Assembly (NCBI GenBank): GCA_013397115.1
Contig: VWZW01007179.1
Location: 1,546,176-1,610,175 of the forward strand
Reading direction: 5' to 3'
Length of the DNA stretch: 64,000 nt
Source: Edolisoma coerulescens
Taxonomy: Eukaryota; Chordata; Aves; Passeriformes; Campephagidae
Part shown: piece after piece, positions 48,801 to 61,399 of the stretch
Position numbering within the stretch: position 1 is the first letter of the stretch
Layout of the letters: every line of letters begins with the position of its first letter
The notes under the pieces: model-generated
Seen by the model: only the letters and a program-made list of their open reading frames with translations
The model's database searches: none
Told to the model about the DNA's origin: nothing
Made by a program: the position numbers and the translations under genes

Positions 48801-51800
48801 CAATATCCACTGCCTTCCCCTGCCCACCAGGTGAGTCATTTAACTGTGGAAGTTTATCAAGTTGGTCAAGCATCACTTCCCCTTGGTGGAGCCATCCTGG
48901 CTATGACTGATGATTTTATTGTCCTTACTGTGCCTGGAGGTTTCCAGGATTAGCTGCTCCATCACTGTTGCTATGGTTTAACTCTCAGTTCAAGAAAAAG
49001 TAGTAATTATTAATAAAATAAATTATTAAAAAATAACTTGGAACGCAGCAAATAGTGTAGAGACTGCATATTCTGCCTTGTCCCAGTAAACAACACTGCT
49101 GGAAACTCTTCAGACACATTTATTCAGGGCCCAAACATTTTGTTAATGCAGAATAAGGGTCCTCTGTACTATCTTCACAATTCACTGCCACTACACCTAA
49201 TAAAGCAAATGTGTGCCAAAACACTTAATAGATATTGCCAGCTTTGGAGAAGGAGGAAGGAAAGAGCTGAGATTGAATTGGCATGGGTCATAATACTTCA
49301 TTTTATAGAATTCACCTGTGTGAAATGCTTTTTTTTCCCGAAACAGTTTGAGCCTATTTTAAACAATCTCTTGTATTTCATTTCTGTTTGTTCTCAAAAC
49401 AACTTTGTCCTGGGGCAAGTGTATTTTAACTGTCTGCCTATGATCAGCCAATAGGTTTTTAATATATATAAGTAATTTTAGCTCAGTCAATGGTCTGAGT
49501 ACATTGCCAAGGGCAAACTGACTCCCTGGAAACACCTTTGAGTTTTCTGGTCTTGGTGGATTGTGTATCAACCCTGTACTCCCTCTGCAAGCAAAGGACA
49601 TCCTATTCACACAGGACATATACAGGAAACACGGGTAAACTGCTCCATAGCTAAGAAATTATTTTTGAGAGGATGGGCAAAAGAAATACATAATACATTT
49701 CAGGTGCTCTGATTCACTTATCCCAGCTTTATATGTTTTATGCTGTTCCTGGCCCTAGTGAAATAAATAAAATTTCAGCATAACTCAAGTGAAAAAACAG
49801 ATTTTATAGATTGAGCATTCCAAGTATTTCAAATCTGTTCATAATAAATTTATTGTTGCTATAGTCCAGTGGATACTTACCAGGGAAAAAAGATTTATGA
49901 CTACTGTGGTTTAAAATCCATCCACAAAGGGATCATTTCTCTGATTGAAAGGGATCAGAACTGCAGTTTTTATGTTTCAAATCTGAATTTCTCTGAATCA
50001 TCAAGATGAATATATTCAGCCCTCTCATATCCACATCCAGTTCAACCTACCACTCTTCTGCAAAAATCACTCATCTTATTTGACATTCTAATGAGGTTCA
50101 TGTCCTCTTCACATCATCTCACTGGCTATCTACAGAATGCATTAAAATAAGCTGTTCTCACACATAGCCTCAAACTTAAGCTGCCTTTGCTTCTGTCTGG
50201 ATGCATTTCTGAAGACCACCTGTTGTTCTTTTATGCCATGCTTGTCCTCATACGTCCTTTTAGAAAATTCCTCAAATACGAAATGTTCTCACCTTAGTGA
50301 CACATAACCAGACCTTCCTCCCTCAGGAGCTATCTCCACAGAAGTTTATATACAATTGTGTTTCCCTATTTCTTGAGGTTTTTACTAAAAATTTAGGAGA
50401 GCTACGTAATTCTCAGGATATTCATGTTGTTCCTTCAAGTAAATCCTAATCAGGACTGATTTTTCCATTTAGCCCTGACTTCTGTTGTTCCTTTCGTTGC
50501 CACTTCCTCCTGATGGTCATAAATACAGCCTGGGACCCTTTCTGTGTGGTTATTCCCTGTTAATTTGTTTTCATAAAAGCCCACACGTGTGCAACTAACC
50601 AGCAACCACAGCTTTACTCTGTATTAAGGTCTCCAGGGACTGCAATGAAATCATTAGCATTAGAATGGTAAGTAGTGCTGGAGCCAAAATTATACACTCC
50701 TACTCGAGGCAAATTCCCTCCCTCCAGTGATCATACTGCTTTCTCTCAAACAGAAATGGATCTTATTAACATTGTATATTACATATTTAAGGAAGTAGGT
50801 TTATGAGGTAAACAAAATGCAGAAGCCAGGACAACATGTATCTTAATAAGAGCTATTAGGTGACCTCAAACATTTTTTTCGGTTTTTTTGCAAAAAGCCA
50901 GGGGATGGTCAACTACTGAAAGGTATCCTTTGCTTTTCAAAAGTGGGTAGGCATCCTCATGTGTTTTGTTTAATAAATAATTTACTCTTTAAAAAACATT
51001 TGTACTTCTACACAGACAAAAACAAGTGATAAGTATTTTTAAAGTGTTTATGGTTTTGAAGTGCAGTTGATGCAAACTAATTGCTGATCAATCTGCCTTT
51101 TAGATTACAGGAGTAGTTCATGTTATTTTCTAAGATTTAAAGTATCTCTTTTGAACTCACTTTATGTCAGGACGACCAGATACATTATTCAGGTTGTAAT
51201 ATCCATAATGATTCAGTATTGCAACCACAACCATTGGAGCCAAAGATTGGGCAGGCTTGGTAAATAAAGCATTGGTACCAAAAACCATAGAGGAAAGTGG
51301 TAATCTAAAATATTTGGGGAAAAAACAAATTAATGCACAACACAAACTTATTAGTGTATTAATTACAGTCGTGATTTTAAAAAGCTTGAAATCCTGTTAA
51401 TATGCAAATGCTAAATATCATGAGCCTTAGCTTTATCTAGTTCACACATTATAGCAAACAGATCTACTATCATAATGAAATTTAAATTATTTTGATATTA
51501 AAGGTTACAAACCTCTGCCATGTGTGTATATATATATCTATATATATATATATGCACACACAGGTATGCATACACACAGCTTGGCCCCAATTCTGAAGTG
51601 ACTTGCACTCAAATTCAGCTTTGTGCACTTTGAGTAATTACTGAAGTTAAATTAGACTGAACAGTGCATGGAGAATTAATTACAACTTAACATTTTGCAT
51701 GCATAGGCCAGAAAATGAGGCAATTTTTTCCTCATGAAAGCAACAGATCTCCCCTTGGAGGGGAAAGTTCTTTAACAGGGCTGAATCTGCACTCACCTAA

Positions 51801-54800
51801 CCATTGATGGAACCAACAGGAAGTTATGTGGGCTTTGACAGAAATCCAATAGATCAATGAGTTGCAATATGCTATTCTGCAGCAGGTTTTATCACTTTTA
51901 TTTCAGGGAGATAATGGAACCAGTTAGATTTTGAAATTTGTATTTTAGCTGGCATAGGCAAAGCTTCTTTAACACCTTTTCCATCTTAAAAAGGCCTTAT
52001 TCAGAAAATTCCATACATGATTATAGATGTATCTAGTTACAAAGTAATTAAATTGAAGCTAGCAAAAATAAAGCCACAAAAATTGGAAGGACATGGCTTA
52101 TATTATAGTATAATAAAAAAGAGAAATGACCTAATAATCTGTTTAGATGACTCAACTGAAGTAACCGCAGGAAACTTTACTCAAGTTCTGATCTTTACTG
52201 AGGCTAAGTTGCTCTCACAAAAGTACTTCTGTATCAAGGATCCCAGATCATTTACTGTCTTTACTTTGACATAATTTATTGCCAAAGAGTAACAAGGCAA
52301 ACAGCATGTTTAAAAAAACAGATTAAAAAACCAGACTGACATACCTCCTCTTGTGCTTTATTAGATCTGCATCAACAATATCTGCCAAAGGCAAATTGAA
52401 CAAGCTAAATGAAGCTTGCACAATTACCCTAAAGAAAAACAAAATATTTAACATGTTCATAGTTCTTAGATTCACTTTATAATGAAATTTTAACTGACAT
52501 TCTAACACAAACACACCACCAACACTGATATTCTGCAAACACACAAAGCTGAGATGTTCTTTAAAACATGGTGATCTATCTGAAAGCATTACTAGATCTG
52601 TTCTTAGCTGAGAATTAGAAATCAATATGCAAACCTAAAAGTGGGGGCTTTTCTGCTTTTTTTTCCTGGACATTGGTGTAAAAGGTCATGAACACTTTGA
52701 CAATAAATTTACATTATCAATAAATGTCATTTAAAATGATCAGGAGAAAAGAAACACCTCAGAAAAAGGGGAAACTGAAAATCTGCTCTTGAAATCTGGG
52801 AAAGACGTGACCACATGGAAGATAAACTTCAAGGTGGAAGAATTAGAATAGAAAGAAGAGTTTACATGCATTCCTATGTATGTATTTACAGTGTATACAG
52901 CTGTATGTAGATATGCATTTAAACATAAAGCTGATTCTTAACAAACAGCTATATGAAACAATAAACCCAAATATTACAATTTCTGTGTCTTATTAAATTT
53001 TGGGTGTGATGAGCTTTTACCAACAAGGTACTTTGAACAACTAGCACTTTAAACATACAGTCTTTAGGTACCTTAGATTTTTTTCCTGGAGAAATCAAAA
53101 CATTTCTTCATCATTTAAAACATGCAGATAATGAAATTCAATTTATTGTTCACACAATTCAGTGTTAGAGTAGCCCATGACTGCAATACTGAAAATAAAA
53201 ATGAAAACAGGGTGGGGAGGGAAAGATGAAGAAAAGGAGGGCAGGAAAGAACACGTAGAAAGACAGCAATGAAAAAGAACATGAAGAAATAAAACCAAAC
53301 TGCTGTAACAATATTCTGATACAAACAGTTCTTTATCTTTAAATAAGGTTTCCATGTATCATTATATACTTATGTGAAAATACTACTTCTTGGCATCTTA
53401 CTACTGAGCACAGTGGAAATGTGACTCAGTGCTGGTTACCCCACAGACACCTGAGGTATCCGTATGTCTGCAGTGCAGCACATGAGATCCTCTGCTGAGC
53501 TCTTCCATCTCTGTGTGGAAAACATGAGATTCTCCTTCCCTTGAATCTCAGGTTAAAGTGACTGAAGGCATGTGCCTGCAAAATGTAATTGCTGTTTGTA
53601 TTTTAAGCTTTTCTTTTTTATTTTAAGCAGAAATGAAAAGCCGAAAGAAAATAAAATAAAAACTAAAAAAAAGCTGTAACTAGAGTTTCAACTTTTCAGA
53701 CAAGTGAAACAGAATGAAAACCATGAATGCAGAGGCAGAATCTTCATGATAATAAACTCAAGTGTCTGCTCTGTTAAAAGTATTTCAGCTGTGTCTATGA
53801 ACAGGGGAGTGTCTTTACTTACATGTTTGTTGTGACATAAAATGCCAACAGGTAATAGTGCTCTTGCCCTAGAAGACACATGACAGCAGCAGCTACTCCT
53901 TCATAGTAAAAGGAAAACAAGATGATTCTGTAATAACCAAACTTCTTCAACGAAGCATGACTGAGAAGAACAAGGCACTGAAAAGATAATATATACACAT
54001 ACAGGATGAAAAGACACAGTACAGTGTCTCAGCATTAGGAGAGCTATAAAACACGGACCAGACATAAATTATTAATAGCCTTTAAAGAAAAAAACCCAAC
54101 CAACGATCCTAAGAAGTTCAACAAAATAAAAAAATAGAAATTGAACAAACACAACTCTCTATTGGCTCATTCTATGCTACACCTCTACTAGGTACAGTCT
54201 CCTTTCACTCAAAAACTGGCCAGCTGAGAACTGCTACATCCTGAGGGAAATGCTGTTTCCCACAATGCCTAACTATTATTTAATGCCACGATCTTTACTT
54301 TTGATATCCCTTAAAAGTATCAGCCTTGCAGTATGATAACTGTAAATCAAGCATCTCACCATTTAACTGCTGAGAAGAAATATTTTCAGTAATTGCTTTT
54401 TCTTTAATATTGCTATTTTCATTGACATTTATAGAAATCAAGCATGATTTTTAAGTTGGCAAAGCAAGCTCACCAAGCCAGCTTTAACTAAGCAAGCAAG
54501 AGGATTTACCAGCAAGCAGAGAAAGGCAGAGGCCAGTGCTTGTACACGGCTGAGTTTTAATTTTGCCAATCTTGGCAAGGAGCAGATTCTGAGAATCTAC
54601 TGACTGGCAAACTCACGAAAATGATTTAAGTGCTGATTATAATACAAACAAAATTTAAGTCTTCTACATTGTTTCTCACTTTCCACTTTCAATAGGACAT
54701 TCTGTAGTTAATGTTCTTTTTATTATATGGGCCTTTGTCACCATCTACATGTACACAGTCCTCATCTCTGTCACAAATACACAAACTGTATAAAGATACA

Positions 54801-57800
54801 CATTTTCTCCTTTCTTCTCTGTTACAGAGATGGACTGCGTAATATTCAGATGAAGAACAGGAAAGAATTTTCCTTGTACAATTGTTCCCACATTGAAGTG
54901 CTTTAACATAACAAATAAAACCAGGATGCTACGGTCAGACCAAGATTACCGTGGCAAATGCTATTGTGAAAAAGCTCAAGATTCCTACTTGATCAGGGAG
55001 GTAAAAAAATCTGGAGAGTTGGTATAAGAAAAACATCTTTTAATAAGAAACTTAAAACATACTCTTCCCCCTGGCTGTTTTCAGGGATTTTGCTGAAAAG
55101 TGCCTCCACTAGAAATACTAAGGGATCACGTAATGCCTGCTATTGTAAACACCATGTTCCTGTCTCCCTGTAATTGCAAAATAACCCTGTCTCAGGAAGT
55201 ACTTATGACTTAGAAAATCCCTCACTACTTGCATGTCTCTAAGACAGTGTATTTGTAAGGAAAATACTAACAATGATGCAAATTCAAAGTTGTTTGCCTA
55301 CGTAACAGCAAAATTTTCCTTGTGGGCAGGTTGTACTCCTCACATCCACTACTAAAAGGAACCTAAGTCAGAAGCTGAATTCTAGTTCAGTTGAGGCCAC
55401 TGAAGCAGAGTTCATAAAAAGGAGCTTTATTTTACAAGGGTCGGGTGTTTTTCCAGTAAGTGAAGTTCAGGACATTGCCATCAGAGAATTCTCTTATTAT
55501 ATCTTGAGCTCAAAGGGACAAAACCTGAGAAAAATAAGGTCACAGCAAACCCTCTACGGTTCAGTGACCTTCTAGACAAAGAGTCTCTGGGGAGCAGAGA
55601 GAGACGCATTTTCTGAAAGATTGTTCTTTTCACACTGTCACACTGATTTTATCAATAAAAGTGATTGCTATATATGAAGTGTAAAATTATTTAAGCTTTC
55701 CTAACTTCTGTAGCTTCTGATTTATTTCCAAAGTTCATTATCTAACTGTCTGAGCTACAGGGAGAAAACCCCAAAACTATTAAACCTGTGATAAGGACAA
55801 AAGCTGAAATTAAAGATAGTTAGGAGTTATGGAATTAGAGATAGTTAGGAATTAGAAGGTACGTTCAGGATCTGTATGTTTTATATGCAAAAGCCAACAT
55901 GGGAACTGAAACTGAGCTGTGAATTCCAGTTGCACTTGCATTTATCTTCTTATACATATTACTTATCAAAACCCATTACAATTTAATGAATGTAACAGCC
56001 TGATTTTGAGAAATTCTGAACACCATCAGTACCTATGGTGAATGTCAGGATACTCGAATTTGAGTATCCTGACTTTCACCATTCAACAAGTAAACAGAGA
56101 AAGTTTTAAAAGATCTAGAGAAAGAAGCTAGAAGGCAATGACCAGAGGAATTTTTTATTTGCTGCAGACACCTATGTCCACATTCTGTGGGGTATATTTT
56201 TGCTGCTTTTCTTGTTCTCACATATTACTCTTTGGGGTTCTCTTTCTCTTTCCAGTTCATTACTCCTCCCCCCATCCCTGACGGGGCTCTTAAAAGTATG
56301 TCTCTCTTCCCCATAAATATTGCTGACCAAGAGACCAAACAACAAAATAAATGAGAATGTATTATTCTCCAAAAGCAGCTATTTAGAGTTTTGTTTGGTT
56401 TCCATGACTGAGATACCACATATTTCAACAACACTTTTAATACCTTCTAATTTTTTTCTGGTATTTTGTGCAGCTTATTTCAGAAACTTCCTTTGTAATC
56501 TACGGTGTTACAAAACAAAACAAAGCAAAAAGAATTCAGAATGCTGTCGATTTTGCTTTTAGAAATGTTTTATCTTGGCCATGTTTTTCATTCCTTTATG
56601 CTTAGGTATTATAAGCACTGTAGGATACAAAACATTCATTCCTTGCCTACTCACATTGTTTTAAACAGATATTCTACCAGCCTGCCTGTCTGTTCTCTCT
56701 ACCTCTTACATTTGATCAGCCTGCACAGAGGTACTTTCTTCTTCTAGAGCACTGGGGAGTGAGATTTATTACTCACTTTGGCCAATGCCTTACGCCAAAT
56801 ACAGCATTTTTGCAAGCGTTAAATGGATACTGTGAACTACTAAAACACCAGGTTTTCATATTTAGAAATAAAAAAGGATGACTGCCTACCTGAGGACAAA
56901 TAAAACCTGCTCCATACATGATACTTCTTAGTGAGGAGGAAAGGACATCCTTAGGAATAAGATTATCCACAAAGATCATCATAAAATTGTTGTAGAAGGC
57001 TAGGTGGAAGACTTGGAAGAAGTTCATTGTTACAAAACATAGAAAGTTCTTCTCTGTCATGATCTGTTTGGTCAATGAAACCACTGAGGCCAAGGAGAAA
57101 GCTCCAGCACTGTTTTCCAGATTAGTATTCTCTGTATGGATTTCTCTCTGCTCATACTGACTGGTGCTGTATTTACCCGTGCAACACATACAAGCTGTCG
57201 CCAACGCTGCGACCAAAACGGTGAATGCCTGAAAACAGGCAAAGTTTTCCATATTATCCGATATGAGCCCACAGAAGAGAACACTCGTGGAGCCAATTAA
57301 CGTTGCCACTTGGTTGTACTTGATGAGCTGGAGCCTGCTCTCGTGCCTGGTGGAGCCCTCGGCGAAGAGCGCGCACTGCGCCAGCAGCACGAAGGTCAGC
57401 AGGCCGTCGAAGGCGCAGAGCGAAACGATGAGGTGCAGGCCACTCAGCCAGTCCCCCTCCTCATAGTGCCTCCAGGGGAACCAGGGCAGCAGGAAGGCCA
57501 GCCCGTACAGAGGGGCTCCATATAAAATGGAGAACTGGCGCCTCGCGCAGCACTTCAGCTTGGAGTTGTCCTGAATGTACCCAAAAAGGGGATCGTTGAT
57601 GGCATTCCAGATCATGAACACGACCTGCCACCAACAAGGGCATTTGTCACCACTGTTGTTCTTCTACAGAGGTTTACACAAACACAACGTATTTATTTAA
57701 AATAAATCTCTATTCAGGCAATAAATAAATACATAGAAAAGCTACTTGGGTCAAAACGGACTCTAAAATTCTTATCGGTATTCATAGGTTTATAGAAATT

Positions 57801-58504
57801 TTGAAAAGATAAGATGAATAAGTAGGTAGGTGACCAACTACACGTGAAATAAACTGTCTCTAAGACTTCACTCTTTCAAAACCTTATATATCTGGGCTTT
57901 CATCCTGCAAAGCTCAGGTATTATTCTCACAGCAAGTTAATTCAAAACATGAGCCGGCCCATTACTTTCAGGAGACCATTTATGACCAGACTTACTCACG
58001 TGGATAATGACTCCCAGGATAAATGCAGTATTTAAGTACTTAAACAGTCCATAGGAAAGCACTAATGTCAAACTTATCTATGGAGCTGAGGTGCAAGATC
58101 AGTTTAGAAAATTACTTCAAGCTATCAAAGGTAAAAATCTTTTCAGCAATTAAGCCTGGAGATTTTTACTCCATAGACTGTAAATGATGTGCTCTATGTG
58201 TACGTTCCATTGCTTATGGACTACTTAAATTCAAAGATAATTTACTGGTAATTATTGCAATGATTCCAAAATTAATCTGTCATTAAAAGAATCACTTTGT
58301 TGTAATAACACTGATGCATAGCACAACATGGTAATCAAAATATTCCAGTACCTGGGCTTTGTGAAATGCTGCTTCTGAAATTTTGTATCGGTTTAGGAAA
58401 AGCTTAACGTAGTAGAAATTAAAAATACTGTTCATCATTCCAGCACCTAAGGTAGTCATGGAATATGCCAGCGCATTAGCATGAATTCCCCAAAGAATCT
58501 TCAT
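45722..58504 (-). CDS. MFSD13B: MFSD13B-like (TMEM180-type) major facilitator, complete in 6 exons
   Basis: A multipass membrane protein of the MFSD13/TMEM180 group of the major facilitator superfamily; substrate unknown. Exons: 58352-58504, 56890-57624, 53823-53977, 52345-52428, 51161-51304, 45722-45851; 1401 nt with stop, 466 residues, all phases consistent. Visible features: an N-terminal membrane segment (ALAYSMTTLGAGMMNSIFNF), the signature WNAINDPLFGYIQD directly after the first junction (residues about 55-68), several hydrophobic helices in the 245-codon exon 2, the SFSLFNLPLADIVDADLIKH loop, NALFTKPAQSLAPM and a last helix FYLVCLVPLCITVLQILAW near the C terminus. Human MFSD13A shares these blocks; the copy beside METTL9 in human is, from memory, the MFSD13B pseudogene. 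Choice of B over A rests on synteny. Confidence 0.88.
48585..48990 (-). repeat. CR1 LINE fragment from the end of the reverse transcriptase
   Basis: On the minus strand the sequence encodes a decayed SDLDDGAGWTLRKSGDDTE, recognisably the DLDEG..CTLSKFADDTK region of CR1 reverse transcriptase, and the bases at about 48800-48985 match the upstream CR1 region with small deletions. It is broken and cannot be functional. It lies in MFSD13B intron 5. Confidence 0.85.
51161..51304 (-). CDS. MFSD13B: MFSD13B exon 5
   Basis: The acceptor is AATATTTTAG and the donor GTGAGT. It reads (R)LPLSSMVFGTNALFTKPAQ and ends NVSGRPDI plus AA. Reading through would give Lys-stop, so this could be terminal in an unspliced isoform; the phase-matched downstream exon argues for splicing. 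Confidence 0.9.
51521..51562. repeat. TG/TA/CA compound microsatellite
   Basis: GTGTGTATATATATATCTAT continues as (TA)n into GCACACACAG. The flanks TGTGTGTA and GCACACAC make it partly self-complementary. It lies in MFSD13B intron 4/5 sequence just above exon 5. Confidence 0.9.
52345..52428 (-). CDS. MFSD13B: MFSD13B exon 4
   Basis: The acceptor is TTTTTCTTTAG and the donor GTATGT. It reads (M)VIVQASFSLFNLPLADIVD, then ADLIKHKR plus AG. FNLPLADIVD is a conserved MFSD13 block. Confidence 0.92.
53823..53977 (-). CDS. MFSD13B: MFSD13B exon 3
   Basis: The acceptor is TATCTTTTCAG and the donor GTAAGT. It reads CLVLLSHASLKKFGYYRIIL, continues through a hydrophobic helix and ends LLAFYVTTN plus AT. 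Confidence 0.9.
55814..55850. repeat. Short direct repeat
   Basis: AGATAGTTAGGA occurs at 55814-55825 and again at 55839-55850, each followed by an AGTTA/ATTAG-like tail. It looks like a small tandem duplication in MFSD13B intron 2. Confidence 0.8.
56035..56082. repeat. 48-nt near-perfect inverted repeat (hairpin)
   Basis: The left arm is 56035-56055 (ATGGTGAATGTCAGGATACT C), the loop GAATTT is 56056-56061, and the right arm is 56062-56082. The arms are 21 nt and pair with a single mismatch. It lies in MFSD13B intron 2. Confidence 0.95.
56890..57624 (-). CDS. MFSD13B: MFSD13B exon 2 (main membrane domain)
   Basis: The acceptor is TTGTTGGTGGCAG and the donor GTAGGC. Its 245 codons are in phase 0 on both sides, beginning VVFMIWNAINDPLFGYIQDN and ending MYGAGFICPQ. 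It includes LYGAPLYGLAFLLPWFPW and about five further hydrophobic segments. Its 5' half is clearly more GC-rich than its 3' half. Confidence 0.95.
58352..58504 (-). CDS. MFSD13B: MFSD13B exon 1 (start codon)
   Basis: ATG at 58502-58504 starts MKILWGIHANALAYSMTTLG and ends AAFHKAQ before donor GTACTG. Human MFSD13A also ends its first exon FH.AQ. A leader exon further upstream is likely but was not located. Confidence 0.88.
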
Positions 58505-61399
58505 CTTCCAAGAGTACAGCTCTCTTCTTCCTCAAGTTACAAAAGAGAATTACAACAATTAGTAGAATAATTTTCCAAATTAAAATAACATGGGGGATTT
58601 GTTTGTTTCAGAGGTGCAGAAATGGATTCTTAGAGAAAAATTTTCCCATTCTTCCTTTTTTTTTAAAATCAGAAACACATTTTACTGAGTTATAAGACAC
58701 TGTGCCCAAAACAATAAGAAGTTATTGTGACATTTTTAAGTATAATCAGTGCTTAAAAGTCAATGGAACAAGTGGACAAAAATGTAAAAGAAACCCTTCT
58801 TATCTGATGCACTCCACTTAAGACTCCACTTAAAAACCTGCTACTGCAAACACTCATCTTGGTGTAGAATTCAAAGTAATTGCATACATTTCAGATCTTT
58901 CTTGCTAGCTATATACTCTTAAAATTATGGACTGTGTTGGAATGAAGTGACTCAACTCATATCCTTACGTATTCCATTGCTATGAATGTCAAATGCAGCT
59001 TGCATGTCGGGGAGTATTTCTTTCAAAACAAATACCAACTTTTGCCCTTCTGTTTTAAAATACTAATTGTTAAGAAGTCACGGAAGCAATATCTTCACCT
59101 AATAAACCATGAAACAATCAAAACAAAACACCTTTTAATTAACATTTTCATGGTATGGCAGACTGGCTGTAAATAAAACGTAGCAAGTAACACACACAGC
59201 ATTTTATGTATGCCCAAATAACAGAGATTCAGCCCAAGAATACAGATTTCTTTAATCTATCAATCACTTCAGCCAACAAATTTTTAAGATGCTGATCTTT
59301 TCCATCAATTACCTCAGCATCTTTGGTGTAAACTACGCCATGAAAAGAGCCAGCTCCAGGAAACCTCTACTTTTTAAAGCTGTTTAATAGCTACCTGAAA
59401 GTAGTCCTTGACCATACTTGATTCTATAATCCCAATACAAAAATACTCCCAGGTAGCTGTTTTTAACTGAGACTTTATTCATTTTTACATCTGTTGAAGG
59501 AAGCTGTCTCCCATTAATTTGGATACCTCAAGTTCAAATTTCAGTCTTACTATGCAGAGCTTTACAACCTGCTTTATGTCAATAGTTCACACTTTGCTCC
59601 TCCGCATATTAACAATTTTACCCTAAATGCAATTTTCACATATCCATCAAAATACCTAGTTTGAATATCTGCTTGATCAGCTCCCTGAACTCCTCATAAA
59701 AATAACCATGGAAGAAACAGGAAATGAAAGCCAAGGCTGTTTCCAGCTTTCCTGTGGTTTACAAGGCAGCTGAAGAGCGGCTGCTGTGCAGGAAGGGAGG
59801 AACTTCCGAATCACCGGGCAAGGACCACGCGAAAGCCACGGATCAGGTCGGGACCAGGGAAGATGGAACAAGCAGTTTTTCCATCCCCCAACAGGGAAAA
59901 TGAAATCTTGAAGAGCAAATAAAGTGTGGATGCACTTTTGCATATATATGTAAGATGCTGTGATACGAAACACGATGCAAAGAGGAGGTAACGTCATTCT
60001 GTGGCTAAGGAAAAGATCAAGCTGACAAACAACTGGAACCCTAGGATTTGTTTTACTAAAGCCAATTTATTTCTAAGGATATGACTGAATTTTAAAATAT
60101 TTGAGAATGACCATGATGTATACCTTCAAACTTATTTTTCTACAGCCACAGAGACATTTTTGTCCATTTTTGGGGACAAAATTTTGCATTTTTGTAGCAA
60201 GTTTGGTTTCACAATCTTTTACTGAGAAACCTAAAATGAAGAAAAAGGTTATTGAAAAGATGTCCAATTGAAATGTTTATTTTAAAAAATAAGTTTGATA
60301 TTAATATAAAAGTCATTACAGTATGTTATTGGCAAGTGTCACATTTGCTTTTTCAAGCCTTCATAAATATACTTTATGAAATTATTTATATAGTGGATAT
60401 TAGGGCTTTTGGAAAGGTAGACATTTCACCTCTATTTCTACCTGGAGCACCCTGCACAGGTCTTCAAAATGGAGAACTGGGAGACTTTCCTTTCCTTCAA
60501 ATTCCACAAGCACCAAGAATAAAAGTGCTTCACACTAAGGTTACCAGCAAACAGTCACTACTCAAATCACATTTGACTCAATTCCTTCTGAAACAAATAA
60601 AAATGGCCCCCTCAGTCCAGAAAATCTGAAAGAAGGTATTTGAAATTTCTTCAACAAAAATCTTCTAACAATGCACAAACTGGCCTCTAGTATCATGACT
60701 AATTGTAATATGCAGGGTCTGACACAACTCTACCCTAATTGGTACATCTGGTCCTGCACCTTGTTTATGGAATAGGTTCAATTAGAAGTTGAGGTACCAC
60801 ACTTCCTTCCCCAGATGTTCCCTTGAATAGCACAACAATGAACTCATGCATGAGCATCCCCTCCCTCTTCTTAATAGTCAGCCTTTATATTGAGCACGTT
60901 AAAGCACAGGTGCACATTTTGTGACTCACAGAAGGCAAATCGGTTTCACAAATTTCTAGTGGTTACAACTGTGTTAATACACAGAGGCCAAAAGAACAGG
61001 CTGTTCGGGCCAGTGAGATGCAGTGTGACATTACATGCGTTTCTCCCAGAGCGGGATGACAACTGCTAAAAGAAACTAGAGCACCAGTCTAAAGAAGAAA
61101 AGTGGATTCCAAGAGATAATAGCAAATGTTGCCTGAGGCGCACTAGCTGACATCCTGCTCTGCCGTTCTGGGTCCCAAACCGCTGTGCAATGCTCACAGC
61201 CCTGACAGACTGGTTGGACAGACGGATCTTCCTCATCCTTCTGACGTGACTTGCACCACATTAAGACTGAAATCAGAATAAACGCGTTGCTAGTCCCGAG
61301 GGGTAGCACTGAGGGGGGATGCTCGGGGGTGCTCACAGAGGCAGCCGGGCTGTGGTCCCGGCCGGTGCCCGCTCCGNCGCTCCCGCCAGGCGCGGGGAG
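58505..61399. other. MFSD13B upstream / intergenic DNA
   Basis: No coding exon was identified. The MFSD13B 5' UTR exon and promoter should be here or in the CDR2 CpG island; no transcription start can be fixed from sequence. Confidence 0.45.
61377..61377. other. Single ambiguous base (N)
   Basis: This is one N within the GC-rich promoter. Confidence 0.99.

Noticed and set aside
50040..50640. Stretch in MFSD13B intron 5 that looks UTR-like, with somewhat higher C and T content
   Set aside because: No open frame or repeat consensus could be matched; nothing supports a feature.
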